From the NCBI RefSeq assembly GCF_937958655.1, contig NZ_CALGNH010000049.1, positions 1-57,294 on the forward strand: DNA of 57,294 nt, given 5' to 3'. Below the pieces are notes generated by a model. That model saw only the letters and a program-made list of their open reading frames with translations, was not told the origin of the DNA and did not search any database. The translations under genes and the position numbers were made by a program. Below are positions 24,902 through 34,343 of this stretch, one piece after another (within the stretch, counting starts at the first letter, position 1; every line of letters starts with the position of its first letter). The stretch is from an uncultured Winogradskyella sp. (GTDB lineage Bacteria; Bacteroidota; Bacteroidia; Flavobacteriales; Flavobacteriaceae).

Positions 24902-26290
24902 ATGACTTTAATAAAATCTATTTCTGGAATTAGAGGTACAATAGGAGGAAAGGTAGAAGATAACCTAACACCTATTGACGCTGTTAAATTTGCTGCGGCC
25001 TATGGTACTTGGTTAAAAAAACAACGCTCAAAGGAAAACTATAGAGTTGTGGTTGGGAGAGATGCTAGAATTTCTGGTGAAATGATTCAAAGTTTGGTAA
25101 TGCAAACTTTAGTTGGTATGGGAATTCATGTTATTGATTTAGGACTATCCACCACACCAACTGTTGAGGTTGCTGTGCCTATGGAGCATGCCGATGGAGG
25201 TATTATTTTAACGGCTAGCCACAATCCAAAACAATGGAATGCACTTAAATTACTGAATCATAAAGGTGAATTTTTAAATGGTGCTGAAGGAAAAAAGATT
25301 TTAGACATTGCCGAATCTAATGATATGACCTTTGCAGAAGTCGATGATTTAGGGAAAATCACTAAAAATGAAGCTTACATCGATTTACATATTGATGAAG
25401 TTTTAGAATTGCCACTAGTTAATAAAAAAGCAATTGAGGCTGCTAATTTTAAAGTTGTTGTAGACGGAGTAAACTCTACTGGTGGTATCGCTATTCCATT
25501 ATTATTAGAGCGTTTAGGCGTACATCCTATAAAATTATATTGTGATCCTACGGGTCATTTTCCCCATAATCCAGAACCCTTAAAGGAGCATTTAGGGGAT
25601 TTAGCAAAAGCTGTAGTTAAAGAAAGTGCTGATTTTGGAATTGTGGTTGATCCTGATGTAGATCGTTTGGCCTTTATGGATGAAAATGGAGATATGTTTG
25701 GAGAGGAATATACCTTGGTAGCTTGCGCAGATTATGTATTAAGTAAAAACCCAGGCAATACAGTAAGTAATATGAGTTCTACAAGAGCTCTTAGGGACGT
25801 TACTGAAAAACATGGAGGTCGTTACGAAGCAAGTGCTGTTGGCGAAGTGAATGTTGTAGAATTAATGAAAAAGAATAATGTGGTTATTGGAGGTGAAGGT
25901 AATGGTGGTATTATTTACCCAGAGTTACACTATGGCCGCGATGCCTTAGTTGGTGTAGCTTTATTTCTAAGTTTATTAGCAGAAAAAAATCTATCTGTTA
26001 GTGCGTTAAGAGCTACATATCCTAATTACTTTATGAGTAAAAAGAAAATTCAATTAACACCAGGTTTAGATGTTGATGGTATCTTAAAGACTATGGCATC
26101 TAATTACAGTCATGAAAAATTAACTACTATAGATGGTGTAAAAATTGATTTTTCGGATAGCTGGGTGCATTTAAGAAAAAGTAACACCGAACCTATTATT
26201 AGAATTTATACAGAGGCACCATCGCAGGAGGTTGCCGATAATTTAGCTGATCGTTTTATAGCAGAAATTAAAGCCATTGCTAATATTTAG
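24902..26290 (+). CDS. glmM: Phosphoglucosamine mutase (phosphohexomutase family)
   Basis: Interconverts glucosamine-6-phosphate and glucosamine-1-phosphate for cell-wall and LPS precursors. The phosphoserine loop TASHNPKQWNALK places the catalytic Ser at 106; the metal loop is DPDVDRLAF; the sugar loop GEGNGGI and the C-terminal phosphate-binding loop RKSNTEPIIRIYTEA follow. At 462 residues, with SGIRGTIGG at the start, it fits GlmM. A phosphomannomutase role cannot be excluded from motifs alone. Monocistronic, with a -7 box 18 bases upstream. Confidence 0.88.
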   Translation: MTLIKSISGIRGTIGGKVEDNLTPIDAVKFAAAYGTWLKKQRSKENYRVVVGRDARISGEMIQSLVMQTLVGMGIHVIDLGLSTTPTVEVAVPMEHADGGIILTASHNPKQWNALKLLNHKGEFLNGAEGKKILDIAESNDMTFAEVDDLGKITKNEAYIDLHIDEVLELPLVNKKAIEAANFKVVVDGVNSTGGIAIPLLLERLGVHPIKLYCDPTGHFPHNPEPLKEHLGDLAKAVVKESADFGIVVDPDVDRLAFMDENGDMFGEEYTLVACADYVLSKNPGNTVSNMSSTRALRDVTEKHGGRYEASAVGEVNVVELMKKNNVVIGGEGNGGIIYPELHYGRDALVGVALFLSLLAEKNLSVSALRATYPNYFMSKKKIQLTPGLDVDGILKTMASNYSHEKLTTIDGVKIDFSDSWVHLRKSNTEPIIRIYTEAPSQEVADNLADRFIAEIKAIANI

Positions 26291-26402
26291 TAACATTAAA
26301 TAGGAATCTTAAATCATAAGGCTACTGAAAATTAAGAAAATCCGTTATTCTGAAACAAGGTCAGATTGACAAAACATTACCTTATCTTACAGTCTCTTGA
26401 TT

Positions 26403-27293
26403 TTATTGAAATTCTTTGGGTACATTATTTCGGTGTTTCCAACGTTTATGAGTCCACAGGTAATATTGAGGAGCTTCTTGTATCTGTTGCTCTACGAGCT
26501 TAAAAAATAGATCTGTAATTTCGTAGTCTTTATAGTTATTAGGATTTTCGGCTAGGGTTTTAAACGTTGTTTCGTAGTAACCACGTTTAATACGTTTAAC
26601 GCCAAAAAAAAGAACAGGCATATCTAATTTTTTAGCAAGCATTTCTGCTCCTGTATGCATAGGGACTTTTATATTCATAAAGTCATTCCAATAAAAAGCT
26701 TTATGGGCTTTGGGTGATTGGTCAGAAGCAAAACCATTAATGGTAAGCTCTCCGTTCTTCTTAGCTTCGGTAAGCACCTCAAAGGTTTGTTTTGTTGTAA
26801 TAAGATGGCTGTTGTGTCTGGCTCTTATACGTTTTACCAACCTGTCAAAATACTTATTAGCTAACCGCTTGTAAATAGCGTAACCTTTGTGATTAATGTA
26901 GGTTTGAAGAATAAATATCCATTCCCAACTGCCATAATGTGCGCACATTAAGATGATACTGCGTTGCTTTTGTTCAAAATCTCTTATGAGATCAACATTT
27001 GTAAAACGATAACGCTTTTTGAGTTGTGCTTTTGATATGGTCATAGATTTAATAGCTTCTACAATCATATCACATAAATGGTGGTAAAATTTTGAGGTTA
27101 TTGCTTTTATGTCTTCCTCTGATTTTTCTGGAAACACTAAACGCAAATTATTTGTAACCGTAGATTTTCTATACCCAAAAACTCTGTATATAAAAAAACA
27201 TATTACATCAGAAAAACCATAAAGTAACCTAAAAGGTAATATTGAAATTAACCAAAGAATGGGATAAACTATTATGTAGGCAATAAGTTGCAT
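26403..27293 (-). CDS. Lipid A biosynthesis-type lysophospholipid acyltransferase (LpxL/HtrB family)
   Basis: Inner-membrane acyltransferase transferring a secondary acyl chain, probably to lipid A. It has an N-terminal membrane helix (about 3-22) and the catalytic H119-x4-E124 in CAHYGSWEW. Family blocks NGELTINGFASDQSP, KVPMHTGAEMLAKK and a final YYLWTHKRWKHR follow. Length 296 is normal. Converges on glmM and is divergent from the rhomboid gene. Minor-acyl or ornithine-lipid acylation is an alternative. Confidence 0.88.
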   Translation of the reverse strand: MQLIAYIIVYPILWLISILPFRLLYGFSDVICFFIYRVFGYRKSTVTNNLRLVFPEKSEEDIKAITSKFYHHLCDMIVEAIKSMTISKAQLKKRYRFTNVDLIRDFEQKQRSIILMCAHYGSWEWIFILQTYINHKGYAIYKRLANKYFDRLVKRIRARHNSHLITTKQTFEVLTEAKKNGELTINGFASDQSPKAHKAFYWNDFMNIKVPMHTGAEMLAKKLDMPVLFFGVKRIKRGYYETTFKTLAENPNNYKDYEITDLFFKLVEQQIQEAPQYYLWTHKRWKHRNNVPKEFQ

Positions 27294-27327
27294 TTATTAA
27301 GGTTAGTATTAAAGCGTAAATATATGT

Positions 27328-27335
27328 TATATTTG
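27328..27335 (+). promoter_or_regulatory. -7 box of the rhomboid gene
   Basis: TATATTTG lies 19 bases before the ATG. No convincing TTG accompanies it. Confidence 0.45.
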
Positions 27336-27354
27336 AGTGATATAATTATAGTTT

Positions 27355-28008
27355 ATGTTCAATTTAGATGTCGTCACCATTGTAGTTATTGCAGCAAATG
27401 TCATTTTTTCGATAAAGGGATTTGATGATCATTCTTTTTTTGAGACCTATAAATTTAATGTTGGTAAGATTATTAGAGGAGAGCAGGTGCGTATGTTCAG
27501 TTCTGGTTTTCTTCATGTAGACACCACACATTTATTATTTAATATGTTTACGCTGTATTTTTTTGCCAATACAGTGGTTAACCAATTGAGACCATTAAAT
27601 TTCATTGTTATTTACATAGCGAGTTTAATTTTTGGTAATTTATTGTCGTTATACTTTCATAAACATGAGTATTGGTATAATGCTGTCGGTGCAAGTGGTG
27701 CTGTTACTGGTGTTTTATATTCTGCAATTATTTTAGACCCAGAAATGAGTTTAATAATGTTTTTTATACCTGTTCCAATCCCTGGTTATATTTTTGGTAT
27801 TGGTTACTTGTTGTATTCAATATATGGGATTAAAAAACGAATAGGTAATATTGGCCATGATGCACATTTTGGTGGTGCTGTTGGAGGTTATTTTGTAACT
27901 TTAATTTTAATGCCTAGTCTTTTTAAAACAGATCTAGGACACATTGCACTTTTGGCGATTCCTATTATTATTTTATTTGTGTTGTATAAAACTGGTAAGC
28001 TGCATTAA
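27355..28008 (+). CDS. Rhomboid-family intramembrane serine protease
   Basis: Six-helix inner-membrane protease. The catalytic dyad is S114 in GASGAVTG and H171 in HDAHFGGAVGGY; the L1-region motif is HVDTTHLLFNMFTLYFF. The conserved GxSG and AHxGG spacing indicates an active enzyme. Length 217 suits a minimal rhomboid without a cytosolic domain. Substrates are unknown; no neighbouring gene suggests one. Monocistronic, flanked by divergent and convergent genes. Confidence 0.92.
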   Translation: MFNLDVVTIVVIAANVIFSIKGFDDHSFFETYKFNVGKIIRGEQVRMFSSGFLHVDTTHLLFNMFTLYFFANTVVNQLRPLNFIVIYIASLIFGNLLSLYFHKHEYWYNAVGASGAVTGVLYSAIILDPEMSLIMFFIPVPIPGYIFGIGYLLYSIYGIKKRIGNIGHDAHFGGAVGGYFVTLILMPSLFKTDLGHIALLAIPIIILFVLYKTGKLH

Positions 28009-28016
28009 ATAAAGAG

Positions 28017-28106
28017 AAGGTTATTTTAAAACATGTTGCATTTATTCAAATTAAAAAACGGACTATAATAACCTTTAATTTCAGCTTAATATAATCCGTA
28101 TTTTAA
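28017..28106. terminator. Interleaved hairpins between rhomboid and TlpA-like genes
   Basis: AAGGTTATT (28017-28025) pairs with AATAACCTT (28067-28075), and TTAAAAAACGGA (28051-28062) pairs with TCCGTATTTTAA (28095-28106) with one mismatch. The arms alternate, so both helices together would form a pseudoknot; singly each could end one of the two convergent transcripts. Confidence 0.45.
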
Positions 28107-28142
28107 AAAAAACTCTATTTAAGGCGCTAAGTCTTTATGCTA

Positions 28143-29297
28143 TTAAGACTTTTCTAATAATTCTTTTACCTTATCTTCTAGCGCTTTACCTCTTAGATTT
28201 TTGGCTACTATTGTGCCTTCACTATCTAAAATAAAGGTTGCAGGTATAGCCTTTATGTTATAAAGTTGAGCAACAGGATCATTAAAATATTTTAAGTTAG
28301 AAACGTGGTGCCATGTTAAATTATCTTTTTTAATGGCTTCTAACCAAGCATTTTTAGGATCTTTCTGTCTCGTTTGTCCGTCTAAAGAAACTCCAATAAT
28401 TTCCAAACCTTTGTTGTGGTACTCGTTGTATATTTTAACAACATTTGGGTTTTCGCGTCTACATGGACCACACCAAGCTGCCCAAAAATCTATAATAGTA
28501 ACCTTACCTTTAATAGCGTTTAAACTTAAAGTATCTCCATTGGTTGTAGGAGCTTCAAAATTTGGTGCAGGATTACCAACCTCTAAATAGGCTACTCTTT
28601 CGTATTCTTTGTAGAGCTCATCTAAAAGAATTTTTACTTTTTTGGCCTTATCGGTAGATTTAATGTTTGTAGAAAAATTATCAAATACATCAACTAATTT
28701 TTTGGCGTCCGCTTTTGGTCTACTTAGTTCTGTTTTAAATAATTCTAAACTAAAGTAACTGTCATTATTTTCTTTTATATATTCTAAAGGGTAATTCGTC
28801 ATTTTTTCCCTTAATGTATTTAAGATTTCTCGTAGCGAATCTGATTGACTACTGCTTTGTTCCATCAGTACATCTCTATGTTTAGCCATAATTTCGGTGC
28901 CTTGCTCTTGTATAGCTCTTATATTGGTCTGAAAGGTGCTAAAATCATCTTGAGATTTAGATCCTATAATTGTAGATTTATCTAAACGTTGTTTGTCAAT
29001 TTCTATAGAGATATCAGCATTTTCGAGCATAAAAACAACCTTACCGTTTTCGCCATCTATACTAAGTGAATGCAGGTTAGGTTCTAAAACGTTGCCATTA
29101 AAGGAGAACGTTTCGTTCATAACAATAGCAGTGTCAATGACAACTTCTTTACCTTTTTGGTCAATTTCTTTTAAGTAAACTCTAATACCATTATAAACTC
29201 CTTCTGCCTTTCCGTTTATATTATAGTCTGTTCTGTTTTCCTTTTTGCAACTGCATATAAGTAAACCAACTGTTAATATTATTAGTATTTTTTTCAT
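28143..29297 (-). CDS. TlpA-like thiol:disulfide oxidoreductase lipoprotein with DUF4369-type N-terminus
   Basis: Envelope thioredoxin-like protein. A lipobox LLICSC puts the lipid Cys near residue 16. The N-terminal beta-rich region (about 25-125) resembles DUF4369 and is followed by a helical linker. A TlpA/AhpC-type thioredoxin domain (about 240-384) has the active site W-C276-G-P-C279-R and cis-Pro region IKAIPATFILD. Such proteins reduce cytochrome c maturation or other periplasmic disulfides. A minus-strand -7 box precedes it. Divergent from mnmE across 147 bases. Confidence 0.9.
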   Translation of the reverse strand: MKKILIILTVGLLICSCKKENRTDYNINGKAEGVYNGIRVYLKEIDQKGKEVVIDTAIVMNETFSFNGNVLEPNLHSLSIDGENGKVVFMLENADISIEIDKQRLDKSTIIGSKSQDDFSTFQTNIRAIQEQGTEIMAKHRDVLMEQSSSQSDSLREILNTLREKMTNYPLEYIKENNDSYFSLELFKTELSRPKADAKKLVDVFDNFSTNIKSTDKAKKVKILLDELYKEYERVAYLEVGNPAPNFEAPTTNGDTLSLNAIKGKVTIIDFWAAWCGPCRRENPNVVKIYNEYHNKGLEIIGVSLDGQTRQKDPKNAWLEAIKKDNLTWHHVSNLKYFNDPVAQLYNIKAIPATFILDSEGTIVAKNLRGKALEDKVKELLEKS

Positions 29298-29324
29298 AAA
29301 ATATGTTATCTATTTATTGCGTTG

Positions 29325-29332
29325 CAAATATA
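29325..29332 (-). promoter_or_regulatory. -7 box of the TlpA-like gene
   Basis: Minus-strand TATATTTG fits TAnnTTTG, 27 bases before the ATG; the -33 element is not clear. Confidence 0.4.
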
Positions 29333-29419
29333 AAAACAATGTCTTGAAAATAGAATTTTGTATTGTAAATTAAATCTTAAATAGAACGAACAACTTTTTA
29401 ACAATCCCATATTTTACAA

Positions 29420-29427
29420 TACTTTTG
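29420..29427 (+). promoter_or_regulatory. -7 box of mnmE
   Basis: TACTTTTG fits TAnnTTTG, 17 bases before the mnmE ATG; no TTG at the expected distance. Confidence 0.45.
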
Positions 29428-29444
29428 CTTTAAATCCTTATAAT

Positions 29445-30878
29445 ATGCATAATGACACAATTGTTGCTTTAGCAACACCATCTGGAAGTGGTGCTATAGC
29501 AGTTATAAGATTATCAGGAAACGAGGCTATAGCCATAGTTTCTCAGGTTTTTAGATCTGTTTCTAATAAGATCTTAGAAGACCAAGCTACGCATACCATA
29601 CATTTAGGGCATATTATTGAGGGAGCTAAAACCTTAGACGAGGTTTTGGTATCGGTTTTTAAAAACCCAAATTCTTATACAGGCGAAAATGTGGTTGAAA
29701 TATCATGCCATGGGTCTCAGTACATTCAACAAGAAATTATACAGTTGTTTTTAAGGACAGGTTGCAGAATGGCTACAGCAGGAGAATTTACCTTACGTGC
29801 GTTTTTAAATGGGAAATTAGATTTGAGCCAAGCAGAAGCTGTTGCGGATCTTATATCTAGTGATAATGAGGCTTCTCATCAAATTGCGATGCAGCAAATG
29901 CGCGGTGGGTTTTCTTCTGAGATCACTAAACTTAGAGAAGAACTTTTAAATTTTGCATCGTTGATAGAATTAGAATTGGACTTTGCAGAAGAAGATGTTG
30001 AATTTGCTGATAGAACGCAGTTTAAGCAACTTATAGAACGTATAAATTTTGTATTAAAACGTTTAATAGATTCGTTTGCCGTTGGTAATGTTATAAAAAA
30101 TGGAATTCCGGTTGCTATTGTTGGAGAACCAAATGTTGGTAAGTCTACACTCTTAAATGCATTGCTTAATGAGGAACGCGCTATAGTATCGGATATAGCA
30201 GGAACAACGCGAGATACCATTGAAGACGAAATTAGTATTGGTGGTATAGGTTTTCGTTTTATTGATACAGCTGGTATTAGAGATACTGCCGATGTCGTGG
30301 AAAGTATGGGTATTAAAAAAACGTTTGAAAAAATAGATCAATCGCAAGTGGTAATTTATTTATTTGAAGCAGCTGTGATGGCTAATGAAAGTGAAAAATC
30401 GACTGCGATGCAGATTGAAATCGAAAAAATCAGAAACAAATACCCACAAAAACCATTAGTGGTAGTAGCCAATAAAATTGATCAACTTTCTAAGGAAGAA
30501 TTAAAGAATCTTTCTGTTACTTTTAGTGCAGTACAGAAACCTTTAGAATCAGAATTAGCGAAATCTCATTTTCTAAAATTATCTGCTAAAACAGGTAAAG
30601 GCATTGAAGAATTAACAAGCGCACTCTTAAACTTAATTAATACAGGAGCTTTACGCAATAACGAAACTATTGTAACCAACTCTAGGCATTATGATGCTTT
30701 GCTTAAAGCTTTTGAAGAAATTCAGAAAGTACAATATGGTTTGCAAACTGGACTCTCGGGCGATTTATTAGCCATAGATATTAGACAAGCCTTATATCAT
30801 TTTGGTGAAATTACAGGCGAGATTACCAATGATGATTTACTAGGTAATATTTTTGCTAATTTCTGTATTGGGAAATAA
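29445..30878 (+). CDS. mnmE: tRNA uridine 34 5-carboxymethylaminomethyl GTPase
   Basis: GTPase that, with MnmG, modifies U34 of tRNAs. The N-terminal folate-binding domain begins DTIVALATPSGSGAIAVIRLSG. Then come the helical domain and an inserted G domain with GEPNVGKS (227-234), the G2 Thr loop, DTAGIRDT and NKID. The C-terminus ends in CIGK, with the conserved catalytic Cys. Length 477 is typical. It has its own -7 box and may read through into the DUF4870 gene 79 bases on. Confidence 0.97.
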   Translation: MHNDTIVALATPSGSGAIAVIRLSGNEAIAIVSQVFRSVSNKILEDQATHTIHLGHIIEGAKTLDEVLVSVFKNPNSYTGENVVEISCHGSQYIQQEIIQLFLRTGCRMATAGEFTLRAFLNGKLDLSQAEAVADLISSDNEASHQIAMQQMRGGFSSEITKLREELLNFASLIELELDFAEEDVEFADRTQFKQLIERINFVLKRLIDSFAVGNVIKNGIPVAIVGEPNVGKSTLLNALLNEERAIVSDIAGTTRDTIEDEISIGGIGFRFIDTAGIRDTADVVESMGIKKTFEKIDQSQVVIYLFEAAVMANESEKSTAMQIEIEKIRNKYPQKPLVVVANKIDQLSKEELKNLSVTFSAVQKPLESELAKSHFLKLSAKTGKGIEELTSALLNLINTGALRNNETIVTNSRHYDALLKAFEEIQKVQYGLQTGLSGDLLAIDIRQALYHFGEITGEITNDDLLGNIFANFCIGK

Positions 30879-30957
30879 TTCAACCTTTAAATTTTCTTCT
30901 TTTATCCTGTAACATTTTTAAATCATGTGCGTCTCATAGGTGTAAATACATAAAATA

Positions 30958-31320
30958 ATGGAATCAAATTATCACACACTTAAACGTACAGACAATCAAC
31001 TGTTGGTAATTACACATCTATGCCAAATGTTGACTTATATTACAGGGTTTGGTGGCTTAATAGTTCCGCTTATTATATGGGCAACTCAAAAGGACAGTGT
31101 AGATGGTATGGATGCCCATGGTAAAGCTATTATTAATTTTCAATTGAGTATAATAATCTATTCTATTTTAAGTATTCCTTTAATTTTAGCATTAGGATTA
31201 GGGATTGTACTCTTAATACTTATAGGCATATTAGCCTTTGTAATGCCTATAATAAACGCTATAAAAGCTAGTAATGGTGAATTACCTAGCTATCCGTTGT
31301 CTCTTAATTTTGTTAGTTAG
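30958..31320 (+). CDS. DUF4870 family membrane protein
   Basis: A 120-residue inner-membrane protein with three hydrophobic segments and the DUF4870 pattern: HLCQMLTYITGFGGLIVPLIIW, MDAHGKAIINFQLSIIIY and a FVMPIINAIKASNGE end. Family function is unknown. It follows mnmE on the same strand. A strong hairpin and a terminator-like structure close the unit. Confidence 0.87.
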   Translation: MESNYHTLKRTDNQLLVITHLCQMLTYITGFGGLIVPLIIWATQKDSVDGMDAHGKAIINFQLSIIIYSILSIPLILALGLGIVLLILIGILAFVMPIINAIKASNGELPSYPLSLNFVS

Positions 31321-31328
31321 TTATTAAT

Positions 31329-31356
31329 ACTGTCCCGACGTGTCGGGAGTTACAGT
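31329..31356 (+). repeat. Palindrome CCCGAC-GT-GTCGGG after the DUF4870 gene
   Basis: CCCGAC (31334-31339) and GTCGGG (31342-31347) form a GC-rich stem inside an outer ACTGT/ACAGT pairing. Its base composition stands out from the AT-rich surroundings, so it may be a REP-like insertion as well as a transcript end. Confidence 0.45.
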
Positions 31357-31376
31357 ATCTGGAGGAAAGCGGAATT

Positions 31377-31408
31377 AAAAAGACTTATCTATTAAGATGG
31401 GTCTTTTT
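31377..31408 (+). terminator. Intrinsic terminator after mnmE-DUF4870
   Basis: AAAAAGAC (31377-31384) pairs with GTCTTTTT (31401-31408), with further AT pairing inside and T-rich sequence after it. Confidence 0.65.
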
Positions 31409-31466
31409 TATTTATCTTTAAGTTTAAAGAATGCTTTAATAAGAAAACGACCAATAAAAAAAATAA

Positions 31467-32261
31467 ATGGATACTATGAACGCTAAATTATTAAGACCAA
31501 GTCTACTAGTTTTAATCTGTACAATGTTTGTGTCTTGTTTTTCCTCTAAGGGCATACCCTACAAAAAAAAGACTAAAACGTCCTATACTACTAATGTTAA
31601 AAATAATGTAGATCATAGTGCTTGGGATCAGCTTTTAAAGACATACGTTACGGAAGATGGGTTGGTGGACTATAAAGGCTTTAAAGACGACAGAAAAGCA
31701 CTTAATAATTATGTAACGTATTTGGCTAACATTACGCCCAAAAATAATTGGGATTTTAAAGAGCAGTTAGCCTATTTTATAAATGTTTATAATGCCAACA
31801 CTATAAAGCTTATTGTAGATTATTACCCAGTAGAAAGTATAAAGAAAGTAGATGCTACTCTATCACCATTTTTAAAGAAATTTATATATATCGGCGATAA
31901 GAAATTTTCTTTAGCCGATATCGAAAAAGGAATTTTACAAAAAATGAAAGAACCAAGAATGCATTTTGCTATTAATTGCGCTTCCTTTTCTTGTCCAAAA
32001 TTATTGAGAGATGCTTACACCTCTCAAAATGTTGATGAGTTAATGGATAAAGCTGTAAAAGCATTTATTAATTCGGATAAAAATAAGATTACTGAAAATA
32101 CTGTAAAGCTTTCTGAAATTTTTAAGTGGTATAAAAAGGATTTTTTACAAGATTCTGAGTCTATAATTGACTACATAAATCAGTATGCAAATACAAAGAT
32201 TAGTCCTAGTGCTGAAATAGCGTATATAGAATACGACTGGAGTCTCAATGATATAGATTAA
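31467..32261 (+). CDS. DUF547 family lipoprotein
   Basis: A 264-residue exported protein with a lipobox-like FVSC (Cys about 24). The DUF547 domain spans the mature part: VDYKGFKDDRKALNNY, EQLAYFINVYNANTIKLI, MHFAINCASFSCPKLL and a final IEYDWSLND. The NVYNA motif and invariant NCAS/SCP cysteines fit the papain-like fold proposed for this family; its substrate is unknown. Two ATGs three codons apart are possible starts. Its stop overlaps the convergent GIN gene by four bases. Confidence 0.9.
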   Translation: MDTMNAKLLRPSLLVLICTMFVSCFSSKGIPYKKKTKTSYTTNVKNNVDHSAWDQLLKTYVTEDGLVDYKGFKDDRKALNNYVTYLANITPKNNWDFKEQLAYFINVYNANTIKLIVDYYPVESIKKVDATLSPFLKKFIYIGDKKFSLADIEKGILQKMKEPRMHFAINCASFSCPKLLRDAYTSQNVDELMDKAVKAFINSDKNKITENTVKLSEIFKWYKKDFLQDSESIIDYINQYANTKISPSAEIAYIEYDWSLNDID

Positions 32262-33007
32262 TCTTCAATTATAACTTGGCCAGTATATAATTGTTCTACA
32301 TCTAGCAGTAGAGGTGTGTTTACAACCACCATATTGCCAGTGCTTAGGAGCGTGCCTGTAAGTTCATTTTGCGGATTAATAATAATATCGTTTGTGCCTC
32401 TATGGTAAACGTCTGCATTTTCTACGGTTAAATTTCTGCCTTCAAACCGAGCATCTCCAAAAAGAAAGTTGAGATCTAAATTGGTGATGTTTCCTGATAA
32501 AAAAAAATTACTAAGGCCATTTTGTGTAATGGTAAGATTTTCAACATTTAAATTAAGCTCAAAATCTCCATCGATATAAAAAGCATCTTCCGCTTCTAAA
32601 TCTTCGGATAATAGGGTTAGGTTAGGATAGTTTAATCTATTTTCGCTAATAATTTTTAGACCAGAACTATTCCTTATTTCAGTGAGATTTGGTGCAGATA
32701 CAAAGACTTTAGTAATGCCATAATCTCTGATTAAGTTACAAGCATTGTTATTTTTAATAACCAATCTATTGTCTAAAATTTTTATGTCAATATCATTAAT
32801 TAGATTTTCGCCAGTTTCTAATCTTACAGAATAATCTCCTTCAGATATAAAAAGTTGCGCGCGCTCAAATACGGTAATTTTATCAAAACCACTGAGGTCA
32901 TATTCTTTTACTCTACTACTGCCAGCAGATTGAAAACAATCTATTGCATTTTCAGAATCGCAGGATGTTACGATAATTAATAGTAGTATACCTATTATTT
33001 TTTTCAT
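32258..33007 (-). CDS. Head GIN domain (DUF2807) lipoprotein
   Basis: A 249-residue putative auto-transporter adhesin-like domain protein. Lipobox VTSC (Cys about 16). The mature part shows the GIN pattern FDKITVFERAQLFISEGD, then repeated beta-helix rungs with many Asn and Asp (NLTEIRNSSGLKI, NLDLNFLFGDARFEG). Such proteins sit in the envelope and may bind polysaccharide or other surface structures; no enzyme motif is visible. Monocistronic. Confidence 0.87.
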   Translation of the reverse strand: MKKIIGILLLIIVTSCDSENAIDCFQSAGSSRVKEYDLSGFDKITVFERAQLFISEGDYSVRLETGENLINDIDIKILDNRLVIKNNNACNLIRDYGITKVFVSAPNLTEIRNSSGLKIISENRLNYPNLTLLSEDLEAEDAFYIDGDFELNLNVENLTITQNGLSNFFLSGNITNLDLNFLFGDARFEGRNLTVENADVYHRGTNDIIINPQNELTGTLLSTGNMVVVNTPLLLDVEQLYTGQVIIED

Positions 33008-33098
33008 CTATTTAAAGTTTTTGCAATTGTCTGTTTATCTGTAAATTAATTAAATGATTTATAGTGTTAATGGCTTATTAAATACCTATTATGGGCCT

Positions 33099-34196
33099 TT
33101 ATAATCTTAAGCCTATTCCAAACTCTACAGCCTCTGCTTTTGCACCATGCGAATGTACATTAACCACTCCAAAAAGTTTATCTGAAAAATACCGTTTTAG
33201 ACCTAAGCGGTTATAGATTCGGTTTTCAAACTCAACAGGCCAATACACGTAATATCCTAGATGGGTTATAAAGGCGACTTTGTTAAAACGTAATTCGTGG
33301 CCAGCAAAAACACCAACACGTTTATAGTCGGTGTTTGCTTGTATTCCGTTTTCAGGAAAAGCAATGGACTGATGTCTTATGTATTCTTTTAAGAAATTTG
33401 ATATAAATACTTCTGTACCGGCCAAAAATGTACTCTTGTGATTGATGCGTTTATCTACAAATGCTGTAAATACATAAAAAGGAAACTGCCCACTACCGTT
33501 GATATCACTTTCATTGATGCCGCTTCTAAATACAAAATTGTACTTAAAAGGTTCTGTATATTTTGTACGTTCACCTTCTGGTATGTAGTCTGGAAATTGG
33601 TCTGCATCGAACAAATAATTTAATCCTGCCGAAAAGGCAAAAGTATTAGTGCTATTATTTGGCGCTTTTATATTAGCATTAGAATAATGAATTACAGTAA
33701 AACCAGCATTAAATCCCAAACCTTTTAATAGGTTTTCCTTAATGTAATCAAACTTTAAATAGGTAGAACTTAGAAGGTGCGAGCCATAAGCGTTATTTAT
33801 AAAATTATGTTCTCTATCGTATGGTTTGTTAGCGTAGGTAATGCCTTGTCCAATTCTAAACACCAAATTTCGTTTTAAAAAGTAAAAATTGAAATGACCA
33901 TAAAGACCAATGTTTTCTCCCAGGTATTGATTTTTCATATCTTGGTAAGAGAGTGAAAAACCCCAATCTGGATAATTATAGCGTCGTTCCCATTCATTAA
34001 ATCCGTACGTTTTTCTATTGTAGCTTAATATGAAACCCGTTGGATGATCGGTAATAAGATGTGCAATATCTGGATTGTGTTCTAATATTGTTCCAAAAAA
34101 AGGGCTTAAGTCTAGAGAGAAAGGTTTTTTTTCTATGCGCTGTGCGTTGCTTAAAACACCTAATAAAGAAAAAACTGCTAATACGTAGTTTTTCAT
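33099..34196 (-). CDS. PagL-like acyloxyacyl hydrolase (lipid A 3-O-deacylase family)
   Basis: Outer-membrane beta-barrel with a signal peptide ending at SNAQ (about 19). The PagL-type active-site segment reads VIHYSNANIKAPN, with H170 and S172 as the catalytic pair by family analogy. Aromatic-rich strands run throughout, ending EFGIGLRL. At 365 residues it is longer than Pseudomonas PagL (about 170), as usual for Bacteroidota members. Predicted to trim lipid A acyl chains. Monocistronic, between the GIN gene and dnaN. Confidence 0.82.
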   Translation of the reverse strand: MKNYVLAVFSLLGVLSNAQRIEKKPFSLDLSPFFGTILEHNPDIAHLITDHPTGFILSYNRKTYGFNEWERRYNYPDWGFSLSYQDMKNQYLGENIGLYGHFNFYFLKRNLVFRIGQGITYANKPYDREHNFINNAYGSHLLSSTYLKFDYIKENLLKGLGFNAGFTVIHYSNANIKAPNNSTNTFAFSAGLNYLFDADQFPDYIPEGERTKYTEPFKYNFVFRSGINESDINGSGQFPFYVFTAFVDKRINHKSTFLAGTEVFISNFLKEYIRHQSIAFPENGIQANTDYKRVGVFAGHELRFNKVAFITHLGYYVYWPVEFENRIYNRLGLKRYFSDKLFGVVNVHSHGAKAEAVEFGIGLRL

Positions 34197-34343
34197 AAAA
34201 ACGTTAAAGATAAAGGGGGAAGAGGTTAATAGTTTTTAAAAGTATATATTATTATTTAAACCTTAATATTAATCTTAAAAAAAAGACCCACCATTACAGT
34301 GAGCCCTTTCCCAGTCATAACTGTTGAAATAGCAAATCTTTGC

